A DNA stretch of 64,000 bases from Lichenicola sp964247725 (lineage in GTDB: Bacteria > Pseudomonadota > Alphaproteobacteria > Acetobacterales > Acetobacteraceae). The first letter of the stretch is position 1; each line of letters opens with the position of its first letter. Positions 26,698 to 35,859 of the stretch are shown piece after piece. The position numbers and the translations under genes are program-made. The stretch is taken from positions 1 to 64,000 of the forward strand of contig CAXTVM010000008.1 of NCBI GenBank assembly GCA_964247725.1, written 5' to 3'. Under the pieces are notes generated by a model. The model was not told the origin of the DNA. It searched no databases and worked only from the letters and a program-made list of their open reading frames with translations.

Positions 26698-28099
26698 CTA
26701 GACCTGCTTCACCCACACCGCTTGGGCGTTGGCGAACTCGCGGATGCCGAAATGCGAAAGCTCGTGGCCGTAGCCGCTCTTCTTGACGCCGCCGACTGGA
26801 ATGCGCGGATCGGACGAGGTGAAGCCATTGATGAACACGCCCCCCGTCTCCAGCCTGCGCGCGATGGTCCGGGCGCGCGCGGTGTCAGCGGTCCAGAGGT
26901 TGCCGCTCAGCCCGTACTCGCTTGTGTTGGCCAGCTCGATCGCGTGCTCGGCATCGCGCGCCTCGATCAGCGCCGCCACGGGGCCGAAGATCTCCTCGTC
27001 GAACGCCGCCATGCCGGGCTCGACGCCCGACAGCACCGTCGTCTCGTAGAAGAACCCCGGTCCCTCGACCTTGTGGCCGCCCAACAGGAGCATGGCGCCA
27101 CTCGCCACCGACCGCGTGACCTGGTCGTGCACGCCGTCGCGGAGGTCGTCGCGGGCGACGGGGCCGTTCGTCGTCGCAGCATCGAGCGGATCGCCCCGTC
27201 CGCAGCCTTCGCGCCGCCGCGACGAACTTCTCGGTGAACTGCCCGGCGATCGGCTCTTCGAGGATGAAGCGCTTCGCGTTGAGGCAGATCTGGCCCGAGT
27301 TCCTGTAGCGCGCCTTGATCCCGGCTTCCACGGCCTTGTCGATGTTGGCATCGGCCAGCACGATGAACGGATCGGCACCGCCCAACTCCAGAACCGTCTT
27401 CTTGATCAGCTTTCCCGCGATCGCCGCGACGGACGCCCCGGCCCCCGTGCTGCCGGTCAGGCTCACCCCGGCGACCCTGCGGTCCTCGATGACGGCCTTG
27501 ATGCCGTCGTTGTCGGTGTTGAGTATGGCGAACAGGCCCTTCGGCAGGCCGGCATCCTCCCACACATCTCGCAGGAGGTAGGCGCAGCGCATGGTGTTCG
27601 GCGCCGGCTTGAGGATGAAGCCGTTGCCCGACAGCATGATCGGCACGCAGGCGCGGACCGCCTGCCACAGCGGGAAGTTCCATGGCATGACGCCCAGAAT
27701 GGTGCCGATCGGCAGGTAGGACACGTAGACCTTGTCGTCGCCCTCGACCTCGACCGGCTCGTCGGCGAGAAGGCCCGGGCCATGTTCGGCGAACCACTGC
27801 GCGGTGCCCGCGCACTTCTCGACCTCGGCCTTCGCCTCCGGCAGGACCTTTCCCATCTCGGCGGTGATGACCGGTGCGATCAGGTCGACACGTTCCAGAA
27901 GAAGGACGGAGAACCTCAGATAGACCTGCGCACGGCCAGAGACCGGCATCGCCCGCCATGTCTTGAACGCAGCACTCGCGTCGGACAGGAGGGCTTGGAT
28001 CTCGTCGTCCGTCTGGAACGGGAACCGCTCGATGACCTCGCCGGTGGCCGGGTTGCGGGAGACGGCATCCTTGGGCACTGCGACATTGGTATCAGGCAT
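26698..28099 (-). pseudogene. NAD(P)-dependent aldehyde dehydrogenase (succinate-semialdehyde type), frameshifted
   Basis: The N-terminal part from ATG 28099 contains VMPWNFPLWQAVRACVPIML, the NAD loop SLTGSTGAGASVAAIAGKL, catalytic Glu in TVLELGGADPFIVL and catalytic Cys in RNSGQICLNAKRF. Near 27190-27225 the reading shifts; the other frame continues GDPLDAATTNGPVARDDLRD, EIFGPVAALIEARDAEHAIE and a proper C-terminus at 26698. Both halves are well conserved, so the break is recent or a sequencing error. Intact members oxidise succinate semialdehyde or a similar aldehyde to the acid. The PrpF-family gene lies 107 bp upstream in the same direction. Confidence 0.75.
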
Positions 28100-28206
28100 C
28101 GAAGAGTCTCCCGACGCGGTGGTTGGTGATGGTCAGCGCACGGCGATGGTTGCCCGTGGAGGATCGTTGCGGAGTGTCAGCCGGCGTAGAAGGTCTCGTT
28201 GCGCAA

Positions 28207-29448
28207 CTACTTCTGGTCCGCAGGCTGGACGGCATGCATGTGCGGCTTGCCGCCGGACTCCGTCCGCCATGGCAGCCGGCCGGCGGCGGCGAAGATGGTG
28301 CCTTCCGCGAGGCGGCGGGCCGTGCGGACCAGGGACGCCTCGGTGACGTCGAAGCCGGTATCGGTCTGCTTGAGCGCCACGTCGACCTCCATGATCCCGG
28401 ACGGGTGGCCGATGCGGATCGTCCCGGTCAGCCCCTCCTTTCCGGGGATCGCGTTGACGATGGTGTGCGGCACGTAGGCAGCGGCGGCCACGCAGCTGCT
28501 CCCCGTTACCTGGTAGGATTTGTGGATCATGCCGTCGAGCAGCGAGAAGGCATGGAAGTCGCACTCGTCGGCCTTGTGCTGCTTGCCCGAGCCGTACTCG
28601 GCCCAGTCCTGCGGCTTCGAGATCAGCGCCAGGAACGGCGAGTTCGAGCAGATGGTCCGGGCTTCCTCCATGTCGCCGGCAAAGCCCAGCCTGATGCCCA
28701 CGGCGAGCCGGAACCGCTCGAACCTGTCCATCAGCTCCTTGTTCTCGCTCAGCTCATCCGGGTTCTCCACCCCGGACAGCCCGAACGTCTCGGCTCGCGC
28801 GAACACGATCAGGTTCGCCAGGTCCACGGCGGAGAACTCAACCTCGCCCATATCCTCGAAATCGATCGCGTCGGACGCGTTTCCCGTCGGCAGCAGCCCC
28901 TTGCCGTGGGTGCCGACCAGGGTGTGCAGGTCGAGCACCAGCGGCGAACCGGTGCCGGGAACGCCGGAGATGTGCTGGTCGCCCAGCATGCGCGGCAGGC
29001 CGTCCTTGGTCTGGACCTTGATGGTGATGATCTCGTTGAAGTTGGTCGCATGCACGCGCACGATCGTCTCGTCGCCCGCGGCCTTCACGAAGCCTTCCTC
29101 GATCGCATACGGTTCCATCGCCGAGGAGATGTTGCCGCAGTTCGCATCACGGCTCGCCAGCGGGCTGTTGATGGCGACCTGGTAGAACGTGTAGTCGATG
29201 TCGGCATCCGCCCGGGTCGGCGGGCCGACGACGGCGAACTTGCTGGTAAGCGGGTCCGAGCCCCCCAGCCCGTCGATCTGCCGGCGGTCGGGTGAGCCGT
29301 AGGCGGCCAGGATCCAGGCCGCGAACTGCTCCTCGTCCTCGACCGGCAGATGACGCCGGTCGATGATCACCGCCTTGCTGGTGCCGCCGCGGTAATACAC
29401 CATGGGCGTCGCGACCTGCTCGCTCGACCGGTTGCGATGAGCACTCAT
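28207..29448 (-). CDS. PrpF-family isomerase
   Basis: 413 residues. MVYYRGGTSKAVIIDRRHLP and QIDGLGGSDPLTSKFAVVG near the N-terminus, and NCGNISSAMEPYAIEEG around residue 103, are family hallmarks; the Cys in NCGN is the conserved active-site position of the diaminopimelate-epimerase fold. PrpF proteins isomerise double bonds in 2-methylaconitate, and relatives such as GalD tautomerise 4-oxalomesaconate in aromatic catabolism. Either role fits with the MmgE/PrpD gene 8 kb away and the aldehyde dehydrogenase next door. The first 15 residues are outside the family core. Confidence 0.8.
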   Translation of the reverse strand: MSAHRNRSSEQVATPMVYYRGGTSKAVIIDRRHLPVEDEEQFAAWILAAYGSPDRRQIDGLGGSDPLTSKFAVVGPPTRADADIDYTFYQVAINSPLASRDANCGNISSAMEPYAIEEGFVKAAGDETIVRVHATNFNEIITIKVQTKDGLPRMLGDQHISGVPGTGSPLVLDLHTLVGTHGKGLLPTGNASDAIDFEDMGEVEFSAVDLANLIVFARAETFGLSGVENPDELSENKELMDRFERFRLAVGIRLGFAGDMEEARTICSNSPFLALISKPQDWAEYGSGKQHKADECDFHAFSLLDGMIHKSYQVTGSSCVAAAAYVPHTIVNAIPGKEGLTGTIRIGHPSGIMEVDVALKQTDTGFDVTEASLVRTARRLAEGTIFAAAGRLPWRTESGGKPHMHAVQPADQK

Positions 29449-29862
29449 GCTCTTTCCGATCCTTATAGCTGTCTTAGCCTGAGCTTCATGATCTGACGGT
29501 CGTACGCCGGGTTCCCGGGGTGACGACCTGACCGGCGACGGATGACCTCAACCGAGGCAGCCGAGTGGAACGGGGACGACGGAGCGGGCATCGCCCACGG
29601 CCTCCTTGCTCTCACCTCCGCCCTCCTGGCTTCGGGAAGGCTGGACGTTCCAGACTCGGAAATTACCTAGGCCGTCCGTGCGGAACCGCGAAGTGAGCGG
29701 CCTGCTCGACCGAATCAAAGCGCTGTCGCGGCGCTGCGGTCACGCTCGCAGCAACGAATGCGCTGAAATCGTCCCGCGCCGTGCGGCTGAACGAGGCCCG
29801 CGCGGAAGCCTCGACCGGGGCTTGGCCGCCGCGGGCCGATGGAGACGGGGCGGCTCTTGCCC
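29449..29862. other. Intergenic region, no gene seen
   Basis: 414 bp between the PrpF-family start and the end of the AI-2E transporter gene. It should contain the promoter of the PrpF gene. The short open frames here are antisense or overlapping frames with no recognisable protein pattern, and no RNA gene or strong hairpin was noticed. Confidence 0.5.
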
Positions 29863-31059
29863 TCAGGCTGCCGATCGCTTGAACGGCAGCGTCTTCATCC
29901 GCGGCTTCGGCGAGCCGCCGACAATGTGGCCGATCGCGGTCAGACTTTCGACGTGGTCGCAAACGATCTTGAACACCGCCAGCAGCGGCACGCTGAGGAA
30001 GGCGCCGGGGATGCCCCACAGCCAGTCCCAGAACAGCAGCGAGGCCATCACCAGCACCGGGTTCAGCGTGAACCGCTTGGCCAGCAGCAGCGGCGTGATG
30101 GTCTCGCCCTCCATCAGGTGGATGCCGAAATAGATCGCCGGCGGCACCAGCGCGTGCAGCACCGACGGGAACACGAACACGCCGACCACGAAATACACCA
30201 CGATCCCGGTGAACGGCCCGATGATCGGGATGTAGTTGAGCAGGAACGCGACCACGCCCCACAGCAGCGGGTTGGGCAGCCCCAGCAGCCAGCACTGCAG
30301 GAAGTTCAGGCTGCCGACCAGCAGGTTCATCACCGTGATGGTGGCGAGGTAGAGCGACACGTTGCGCTCGATCTCGGAGGCGATCTGCACCGTGCGGCGC
30401 TTGTCGTTCCAGGTCGGCATGATCTCGACGAAGCGCCGCAGCAGGCTGTCGCCCTCGTAGAGCAGGAAGAACAGCATCAGCAGCATGCTGAACAGCTGGC
30501 CCAGGAAGGCGCGCGTGCCGACCAGGATGGAGGAGCCGACGCTGGTCAGGCCGCTGGTGCCCGACTGCTGCACGGCGATCACGCGCGGCGCACCCTTGGG
30601 TGGTGCCGGACTGGTCTGGTCCATCAGGCCCTGCAGCTTCTTCATGCCGTTCTGCACCACATGGATCGGGCCGTTCAGGAACGACAGCTTCTGCTCCAGC
30701 GCCGGCAGGCTTTCGGGCGCCTTGCTGATCCAGCCGCTGGCCGGTACCGAGATCGCGGCGCCGATGCCGCCGACCACGCCGAACAGCGCCACGATCAGCA
30801 GCAGGGCGGCGAGTGGCTTGGGCACGTGCAGCCGGGTCAGGAACCGCATAGGCGTCGACAGCAGCAGGTTCAGCACCCCGGCCAAGACGAACGGCAGCAC
30901 GATGTCGCTGGTGAAGTAGAGCGTGTAGAACACCGCCAGGATGGTCAGCACCAGCAGGCAGATCGACAGCGTGCCGAGGCTGTTGTCCCGCACCGTCTTC
31001 TGCGCGCGCGCGAGCTCGTGCTGCTCGTAGGCGGTGTCTTCGGTCTGCAGGATGGGCAT
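29863..31059 (-). CDS. AI-2E family transporter
   Basis: 398 residues with hydrophobic segments in the usual pattern: two near the N-terminus (LGTLSICLLVLTILAVFYTL and a second around 45-65), one near 80-110, a long soluble stretch, then a C-terminal cluster (NPLLWGVVAFLLNYIPIIGP, FTGIVVYFVVGVFVFPSV, LVMASLLFWDWLWGIPGAFL). NYIPIIGP and the GIPGAFLSVPLLA end are signatures of the AI-2E/PerM family. Members export diverse small solutes or act as Na+/H+ antiporters; the substrate cannot be read from sequence. Confidence 0.85.
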   Translation of the reverse strand: MPILQTEDTAYEQHELARAQKTVRDNSLGTLSICLLVLTILAVFYTLYFTSDIVLPFVLAGVLNLLLSTPMRFLTRLHVPKPLAALLLIVALFGVVGGIGAAISVPASGWISKAPESLPALEQKLSFLNGPIHVVQNGMKKLQGLMDQTSPAPPKGAPRVIAVQQSGTSGLTSVGSSILVGTRAFLGQLFSMLLMLFFLLYEGDSLLRRFVEIMPTWNDKRRTVQIASEIERNVSLYLATITVMNLLVGSLNFLQCWLLGLPNPLLWGVVAFLLNYIPIIGPFTGIVVYFVVGVFVFPSVLHALVPPAIYFGIHLMEGETITPLLLAKRFTLNPVLVMASLLFWDWLWGIPGAFLSVPLLAVFKIVCDHVESLTAIGHIVGGSPKPRMKTLPFKRSAA

Positions 31060-31145
31060 GGTGGTCTACCGTCCGGGAAGTGGGCTCAACGTCGCCGCGG
31101 GTGTTTCGTTCTCGCAGCGAACGGCCCTGCCGCCCGGGCGCTGCG

Positions 31146-31309
31146 GGAAGAAGGCCAGGGCGCTGCCCTGGACCCGTTGGGGCCGCGGGCCCCAAAGCCC
31201 GATTCGTAAAAGATCCTTGTAATAATTGGGGTCTGGGGGCCGTCGTGCGCCAGCACGCTTCGCGTGACGGCCCAGTGGGGTCCAGGGGTAAGGCCCGTGG
31301 CCTTCCTCC
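31146..31309. repeat. Long form of the dispersed GGCCAGGG/CCCTGG repeat
   Basis: The left arm GGAAGAAGGCCAGGGCGCTG and the right arm, read in reverse complement as GGAGGAAGGCCACGGGCCTT, face each other about 95 bp apart between the AI-2E transporter and ChvG genes. Both arms share further GC-rich sequence (CCCTGGACCC). The same core occurs at 47355-47420, 55295-55324 and 57311-57369. It probably folds at the RNA level and may end transcripts on either side. Confidence 0.7.
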
Positions 31310-31315
31310 CGTCGT

Positions 31316-33211
31316 TCACGCCGCCCGCGGCAGCCGGACGACGAAGCGGGCGCCGCAGACCCGGCCGTCGGCGTCGACGCGGTTCTCGGCCAGGATGCGG
31401 CCGCGCAGCGCCTCGACGATCTGCCGGCTGATCGACAGGCCGAGCCCGGAATGCTGGCCGAAATGCTCCGACGCCGGCCGCTCGGAATAGAAGCGGTCGA
31501 AGATGCCGTCGAGCCTGGCCTCCGGGATGCCCGGCCCCTCGTCGCTGACCGCAATCTCGATCATTCCCAAGCTTGGCATGCCCGCACCCGCCGGGCCCGG
31601 CGCCGGCGCCGCGACCTCGGCCACCGACAGGGTGATGCACCCGTCGGGCGGCGAGAAGCTGGCGGCGTTGCCGATCAGGTTGCGCAGCACCTGCACCAGC
31701 CGATCCTCGACCGCCTCCGCCAGCAGCGGCCGCGACGGCGCCGGGGGGGCGTCCACCACCATCACCGGGTCGCCGGGCGAACGGGTGGCCTGGTTGATCT
31801 CGGCCAGCAGCGACAGGATCGGCAGCACCGCCACCGGCTCGGTGACCGAGCGCGACAGCTCGGCGTCGATGCGGCTGGCGTCCGAGATGTCGGTGATCAG
31901 CCGGTCGAGCCGGCGCACGTCGTCGCCGATGATGGCGAGCAGCCGGCGCTGCCGGCCGGTATCCTCGATGCGCGCCAGCGTCTCGATGGCGCTGCGGATC
32001 GAGGACAGCGGGTTCTTGATCTCGTGGCTGACGTCGGCGGCGAAGCGCTCGATCGCGTCCATGCGCGCCCACAGCGCGCGCGCACTCTCCTCCAGCGCCT
32101 GCGCCAGCTCGCCCAGCTCGTCGCGGCGGCCGAGCAGCTGGCGCGGCACGCTGCCGCTGCGGCCGATGGTCTCGCGCATCACGTGCGCGGAGGCGGCCAG
32201 TCGCAGCAGCGGCCGCGCGATGGTCAGCGACAGGTACCAGGACAGCAGCACGGTGATCGCCAGCGCCACCACGAACAGCAGCAGGATCGAGAAGCGGACC
32301 GCGAACAGCGAGCGGTCCACCTCGCGCGCCTCGCGGGTGAGCTGGATGATGCCCACGGTCTGGCCGTCATGCTCGACCGGCTCGGCCACCGTCACCAGCA
32401 GCCGGTGGTCGGCGGTGCGGCGGATGAAGGGCGGCGTCTCCGAGCTGTCCTGGTCGCCGAGGCGGAGCTGCTCGCGCACCTCGGGCTGCGCGTCCGGGTC
32501 GGCGCCCCGGGCCAGCGTGCGGGTGGCGACCGCGCGCCGCCGCGGCAGCAGGCTGAGCAGCCGGTCGTAGACCTGCTCCAGCACGCCGCCGAAGGCGCGG
32601 TCGGGCAGGCCCTGCACCGCGTCCCTGGCCCCGTCCCTGGCCGCATCGCCTGCCGCTGGGGCATCGGCGCGGCTGTCGGCGATCTGCTGGCCGTCGGGGG
32701 CGAACAGCCGCGCCTCGGCGCTGGGGCTGGGCTCGGTCAGGCGCAGCAGCAGCGGGCGCGCCAGCTGGCCCACCAGCACGAAGGCGTCGCCGTCCGCCGG
32801 CGGCTGGCCGCCGTGCCCGGCGCGGGGCCGGCGCTGCGGGTGCGGCAGCGGCGATCCGTAGGGGTGCGGCGCCGCCGACTGGGACTGGCGCGGCGCCGCC
32901 ACGACCGCCGACTGGCCGAGCGCCCCGGCATAGATCCGCGCCTGCTCGCGCAGCGCGTTGACCTCGGCCTCCAGCAGGCTGTTCTGGAACTGGTTGAGGT
33001 AGAGCAGGGTGCCCACCAGCATCGCCAGCGGCACCACGTTGACCAGCAGGATGCGCCGCATCATCGGCGATACCCAGCGCCGGCCGCGGTCGGGCGGCGG
33101 GGGCGGGCTCGAAGGGGCCCGGCCTGCGTCCGGCGCCGCTACCCGCAGTGCAGCCCGATGCCACCCCCGCCACCGCCAGGCGAGATCCGGGGCGAGCCGG
33201 AGCACGTTCAT
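31316..33211 (-). CDS. chvG: ChvG-type sensor histidine kinase
   Basis: 631 residues. One transmembrane helix follows WVSPMMRRILLVNVVPLAML at about residue 48, then a ~220-residue periplasmic sensor domain (ALREQARIYAGALGQSAVVA), a second helix near 310, HAMP, and the HisKA dimerisation box with the phospho-accepting His in DVSHEIKNPLSSIRS (about residue 395). The ATP-binding N, G1 and G2 boxes appear as RNLIGNAASFS, DEGPGIPE and SGLGLSISRQIVEAL. It lies 16 bp after the ChvI-type gene. In rhizobia and related bacteria ChvG/ChvI senses acid or periplasmic stress and controls envelope genes. Confidence 0.85.
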   Translation of the reverse strand: MNVLRLAPDLAWRWRGWHRAALRVAAPDAGRAPSSPPPPPDRGRRWVSPMMRRILLVNVVPLAMLVGTLLYLNQFQNSLLEAEVNALREQARIYAGALGQSAVVAAPRQSQSAAPHPYGSPLPHPQRRPRAGHGGQPPADGDAFVLVGQLARPLLLRLTEPSPSAEARLFAPDGQQIADSRADAPAAGDAARDGARDAVQGLPDRAFGGVLEQVYDRLLSLLPRRRAVATRTLARGADPDAQPEVREQLRLGDQDSSETPPFIRRTADHRLLVTVAEPVEHDGQTVGIIQLTREAREVDRSLFAVRFSILLLFVVALAITVLLSWYLSLTIARPLLRLAASAHVMRETIGRSGSVPRQLLGRRDELGELAQALEESARALWARMDAIERFAADVSHEIKNPLSSIRSAIETLARIEDTGRQRRLLAIIGDDVRRLDRLITDISDASRIDAELSRSVTEPVAVLPILSLLAEINQATRSPGDPVMVVDAPPAPSRPLLAEAVEDRLVQVLRNLIGNAASFSPPDGCITLSVAEVAAPAPGPAGAGMPSLGMIEIAVSDEGPGIPEARLDGIFDRFYSERPASEHFGQHSGLGLSISRQIVEALRGRILAENRVDADGRVCGARFVVRLPRAA

Positions 33212-33227
33212 GCGGGAGGGGACCGTG

Positions 33228-33941
33228 TCACTCCTCCTTGTAGCGGTAGCCGATGCCGTACAGCGTCTCGATGTGGTTGAAGCTCTCGTCGAGCTGGCGG
33301 AACTTCTTGCGCACCCGCTTGATGTGGCTGTCGATGGTGCGGTCGTCGACGTAGATGTTCTCGCCGTAGGCGGCGTCGATCAGCTGGTCGCGGGACTTCA
33401 CCAGGCCGGGGCGGGCAGCCAGCGCCTTGACCAGCAGGAACTCGGTTACGGTGAGCTGGATGTCGGCGCCGCGCCACAGGCACTGGTGCCGGGTCTCGTC
33501 CAGCGACAGCAGGCCGCGCACCAGCACGCCGGCGGGAGCGGCCCCCGCCGCCTCGGCGCGCAGCACCTCGCCGCGCCGCAGCAGGGCGCGGATGCGCTCC
33601 AGCAGCAGGCGCTGGCTGAACGGCTTGGTGATGTAGTCGTCTGCGCCAAGCCGCAGTCCCATCAGCTGGTCGACCTCCTCGTCCTTGCTGGTGAGGAAGA
33701 TCACCGGGAGCTGGGACTTCGCGCGCAGGCGCTGCAGCAGCTCCATCCCGTCCATGCGCGGCATCTTGATGTCGAGCACGGCGAGGTCGACCGGGCGCGT
33801 GGTCAGCCCCTGCAGCGCGGTCTCGCCGTCGGTGTAGGTGCGCACCTGGAAGCCCTCCGCCTCCAGCGTCATCGAGACCGAGGTGAGGATGTTGCGGTCG
33901 TCGTCGACCAGCGCGATCGTATGCTTCGTCGGCTCCATCAC
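33228..33941 (-). CDS. chvI: ChvI-type response regulator (OmpR family)
   Basis: 237 residues. The receiver domain carries the acidic pair in IALVDDDRN, the phospho-accepting Asp in LAVLDIKMPRMDGMEL and the conserved Lys in DDYITKPFSQR. A winged-helix DNA-binding domain follows (VTEFLLVKALAARPGLVKSR, then VDDRTIDSHIKRVRKKF). It is first in the operon with chvG. Sequence wording (KMPRMDGMELLQRLRAKS and TIDSHIKRVRKKFR) is that of ChvI/ExoS-system regulators rather than OmpR itself. Confidence 0.88.
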   Translation of the reverse strand: MMEPTKHTIALVDDDRNILTSVSMTLEAEGFQVRTYTDGETALQGLTTRPVDLAVLDIKMPRMDGMELLQRLRAKSQLPVIFLTSKDEEVDQLMGLRLGADDYITKPFSQRLLLERIRALLRRGEVLRAEAAGAAPAGVLVRGLLSLDETRHQCLWRGADIQLTVTEFLLVKALAARPGLVKSRDQLIDAAYGENIYVDDRTIDSHIKRVRKKFRQLDESFNHIETLYGIGYRYKEE

Positions 33942-34041
33942 GCGGCTCCCCGGGTCCCGCCCGGAGTGTGACCCGAATCCCGGGCCCAGGCCAATCGGAC
34001 CGGATCGGCGGGGCCGGCAGCGCGGGCGCCGGCCGTAATCG

Positions 34042-34070
34042 CTTGTTGATCAGGATGGGGTGCCCTACTT
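34042..34070 (+). promoter_or_regulatory. Sigma-32-like heat-shock promoter of grpE
   Basis: CTTG at 34042-34045, an 18-bp spacer, then CCTACTT at 34064-34070 matches the alphaproteobacterial RpoH pattern CTTG-N17/18-CYTATNT with one mismatch. Transcription would start near 34077, which would exclude the possible GTG start at 34060 and favour a downstream ATG. Confidence 0.45.
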
Positions 34071-34113
34071 CACGGCGATGCAGGACGACCCCCAGCCAGA
34101 TATCGGCGAGACC

Positions 34114-34803
34114 ATGAGCAGCGATCCCCATCACGACGACGCCGGCCCGGGGCCCGAGAGCCAGGGCCCTCATCCGGCCACGCCGGAGCCGGACGCCGGC
34201 GCCGGCGGCCCGGACGAGCTGATGCAGGCGGCCTCCGAGCGCATCCGCACGCTGGAGGCCTCGGTCGACGAGATGCGCGAGAAGTGGATGCGCGCCGAGG
34301 CCGAGATGCAGAACGTGCGCACCCGAGCCCGGCGCGACGTCGACGACGCACGGCAGTACTCGGTGCAGAAGTTCGCGAAGGACGTGGTCGAGGCGGCGGA
34401 GAACCTCCGCCGCGGGCTGGCCAGCCTGCCGCCGGCAGACGCCAACGACAGTCCGGTGGTGACCCGCCTGCGCGAGGGCTTCGAGAGCGTGGAACGCTCG
34501 TTCCTGGGCATCCTGGAGCGCAACGGCATCTCCGCCAACGACCCGACTGGCGCGCCCTTCGACGCCAACCTGCACCAGGCGATGGCCGAGCAGCCGAGTG
34601 CGGACCATCCGCCCGGCACCGTGATGCAGGCCTGGACCTCGGCCTGGACGCTGAACGGCCGGCTGCTGAAGCCGGCGATGGTGGTGGTGGCCAAGGCGCC
34701 GGAGGCGGTGGCGCAGCCGGGCACGGCTCAGGTCGGCGGCCAGGGCATGGCCCAGCCGGGGGGGCAGTCGGCCAATCCAGCCGGGCTGGACCGCATCGTC
34801 TAG
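34114..34803 (+). CDS. grpE: GrpE nucleotide-exchange factor for DnaK
   Basis: 229 residues from ATG 34114. ATG 34078 and GTG 34060 are in frame too, but the predicted heat-shock promoter ends at 34070 and GGCGAG lies four bases before 34114. After an acidic, Pro-rich N-terminus come the long dimerisation helix (RIRTLEASVDEMREKWMRAE, VRTRARRDVDDARQYSVQKF) and the beta-domain (HQAMAEQPSADHPPGTVMQA, LNGRLLKPAMVVVAKAPE). GrpE releases ADP from DnaK. dnaK and dnaJ are 16 kb away. Gln/Gly-rich C-terminal tail of about 25 residues. Confidence 0.88.
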   Translation: MSSDPHHDDAGPGPESQGPHPATPEPDAGAGGPDELMQAASERIRTLEASVDEMREKWMRAEAEMQNVRTRARRDVDDARQYSVQKFAKDVVEAAENLRRGLASLPPADANDSPVVTRLREGFESVERSFLGILERNGISANDPTGAPFDANLHQAMAEQPSADHPPGTVMQAWTSAWTLNGRLLKPAMVVVAKAPEAVAQPGTAQVGGQGMAQPGGQSANPAGLDRIV

Positions 34804-34899
34804 GCGGTGTGTGTAATGTCGCGGGGCGCCGTCCCGAGACCGGATAGGTTCGGCCTCGTTCGCAATCGGCGACGAGCGATGGCCGCCGTTCGTGTCGTG

Positions 34900-35462
34900 C
34901 TAGCCAATGACTTCCGACCACGTGCAAGGATCCGACCGCCACGTCGGTGCCAGCCGAGCGGCACGTTCCCGGTCCGGCTCGGAGGCTTCGGACGTGATCG
35001 TGGACTTCAGGTCTGCCGCCCCGTCCGCCGAGTTCCTCTGGGCCCGGCCCACCCACAGGAGCGCCTCCGCTCGATCGGTCGGCGCACCCAGCACCGTGCT
35101 GGCACCCCTCTTCAGCAGATTGTAGCGGAACGGTCGGCCGGAATAGATGCGGCCAACTCCAGCTGCGCGGGCCCGTAATGCTGCCGCGCCGATCGGCATA
35201 GCCAATCGGTCGCCGTCTGGTCGCTGTAGACGGGGTGCCTGAGCAGCCCGGTTCGACCCGACAGCGAGCAGCACCAGGCGTCGCCCACCGCGAATTCGGC
35301 CTTCGGGTCTCCTGCCGTGGCCTGTTCCAGGTTGTCTTGGCACGTGGCGATGTCCTTCGCCGCGTCGGCAGCCTCGACGGCGCCGCCGACGCAGCCACCC
35401 AGGGGGAGAAGCATGGCCAGGGCGAGGATCGGCTGGAGGCTGTGTCTGGCTGCCATGCTCAT
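34900..35462 (-). pseudogene. Sel1-like-repeat lipoprotein, frameshifted
   Basis: From ATG 35462 a lipoprotein signal ends in the lipobox LLPLGGC, followed by AKDIATCQDNLEQATAGDPK, AEFAVGDAWCCSLSGRTGLL and ATDWLCRSARQHYGPAQLEL, a Sel1-like repeat. In this frame it then stops early. A neighbouring frame continues the repeat as GRIYSGRPFRYNLLKRG, RAEALLWVGRAQRNSADGA and ends at 34900. One G missing from TTGGCC near 35150-35155 would join the two halves. Sel1-type lipoproteins are protein-interaction modules of the envelope. Confidence 0.65.
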
Positions 35463-35508
35463 ACCTCGGCGGTGGAAGTGGGAACGAATCCAGGCCAGAC
35501 CATCTGGC

Positions 35509-35811
35509 TCAGACATGATGCCTGTGGCGTCCGAAATGGACCGACAGGTAGGAGCCTATCGCGACGAAGCCCACGACCAGCATCAAGCCGGCCAGCAACG
35601 GTTCCGGAGACGGCAGGCGTCGCCAAGCTATGGCGATCGCGACGACGAGGTTGGAGCAACCCCACAGGAAGTTCACGATCGGAGGCGAGTTGCCGATGCC
35701 GCGAGGCTTGGCGAACGGCGTCGGAAACGGAATGCCCTGCAATCCCGCGACGAGGTGCGGAATGCAGTTGCAGAACAGGCTTCCCGCGAACAGGAGCAAA
35801 AGGTAGGTCAT
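35509..35811 (-). CDS. Small membrane protein, function unknown
   Basis: 100 residues with three hydrophobic segments (TYLLLLFAGSLFCNCIPHLV, VNFLWGCSNLVVAIAIAWR, LLAGLMLVVGFVAIGSYLSV) and a His-rich C-terminus (HFGRHRHHV). The family is not recognised. It has its own start 49 bp after the 186-residue membrane protein gene and may share its transcript. Confidence 0.6.
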   Translation of the reverse strand: MTYLLLLFAGSLFCNCIPHLVAGLQGIPFPTPFAKPRGIGNSPPIVNFLWGCSNLVVAIAIAWRRLPSPEPLLAGLMLVVGFVAIGSYLSVHFGRHRHHV

Positions 35812-35859
35812 GGAACAACCCTCTGGATAAGACAGGCCTTAAGGCCGGGAACTCCACGC

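Noticed and set aside
27071..28129. 352-codon plus-strand frame opposite the aldehyde dehydrogenase
   Set aside because: Antisense shadow; the minus-strand dehydrogenase motifs are unambiguous.
31451..33280. 609-codon open frame on the plus strand antisense to the sensor kinase
   Set aside because: GC-rich shadow of the chvG codons; Arg/Gln/Ala-rich with no domain.
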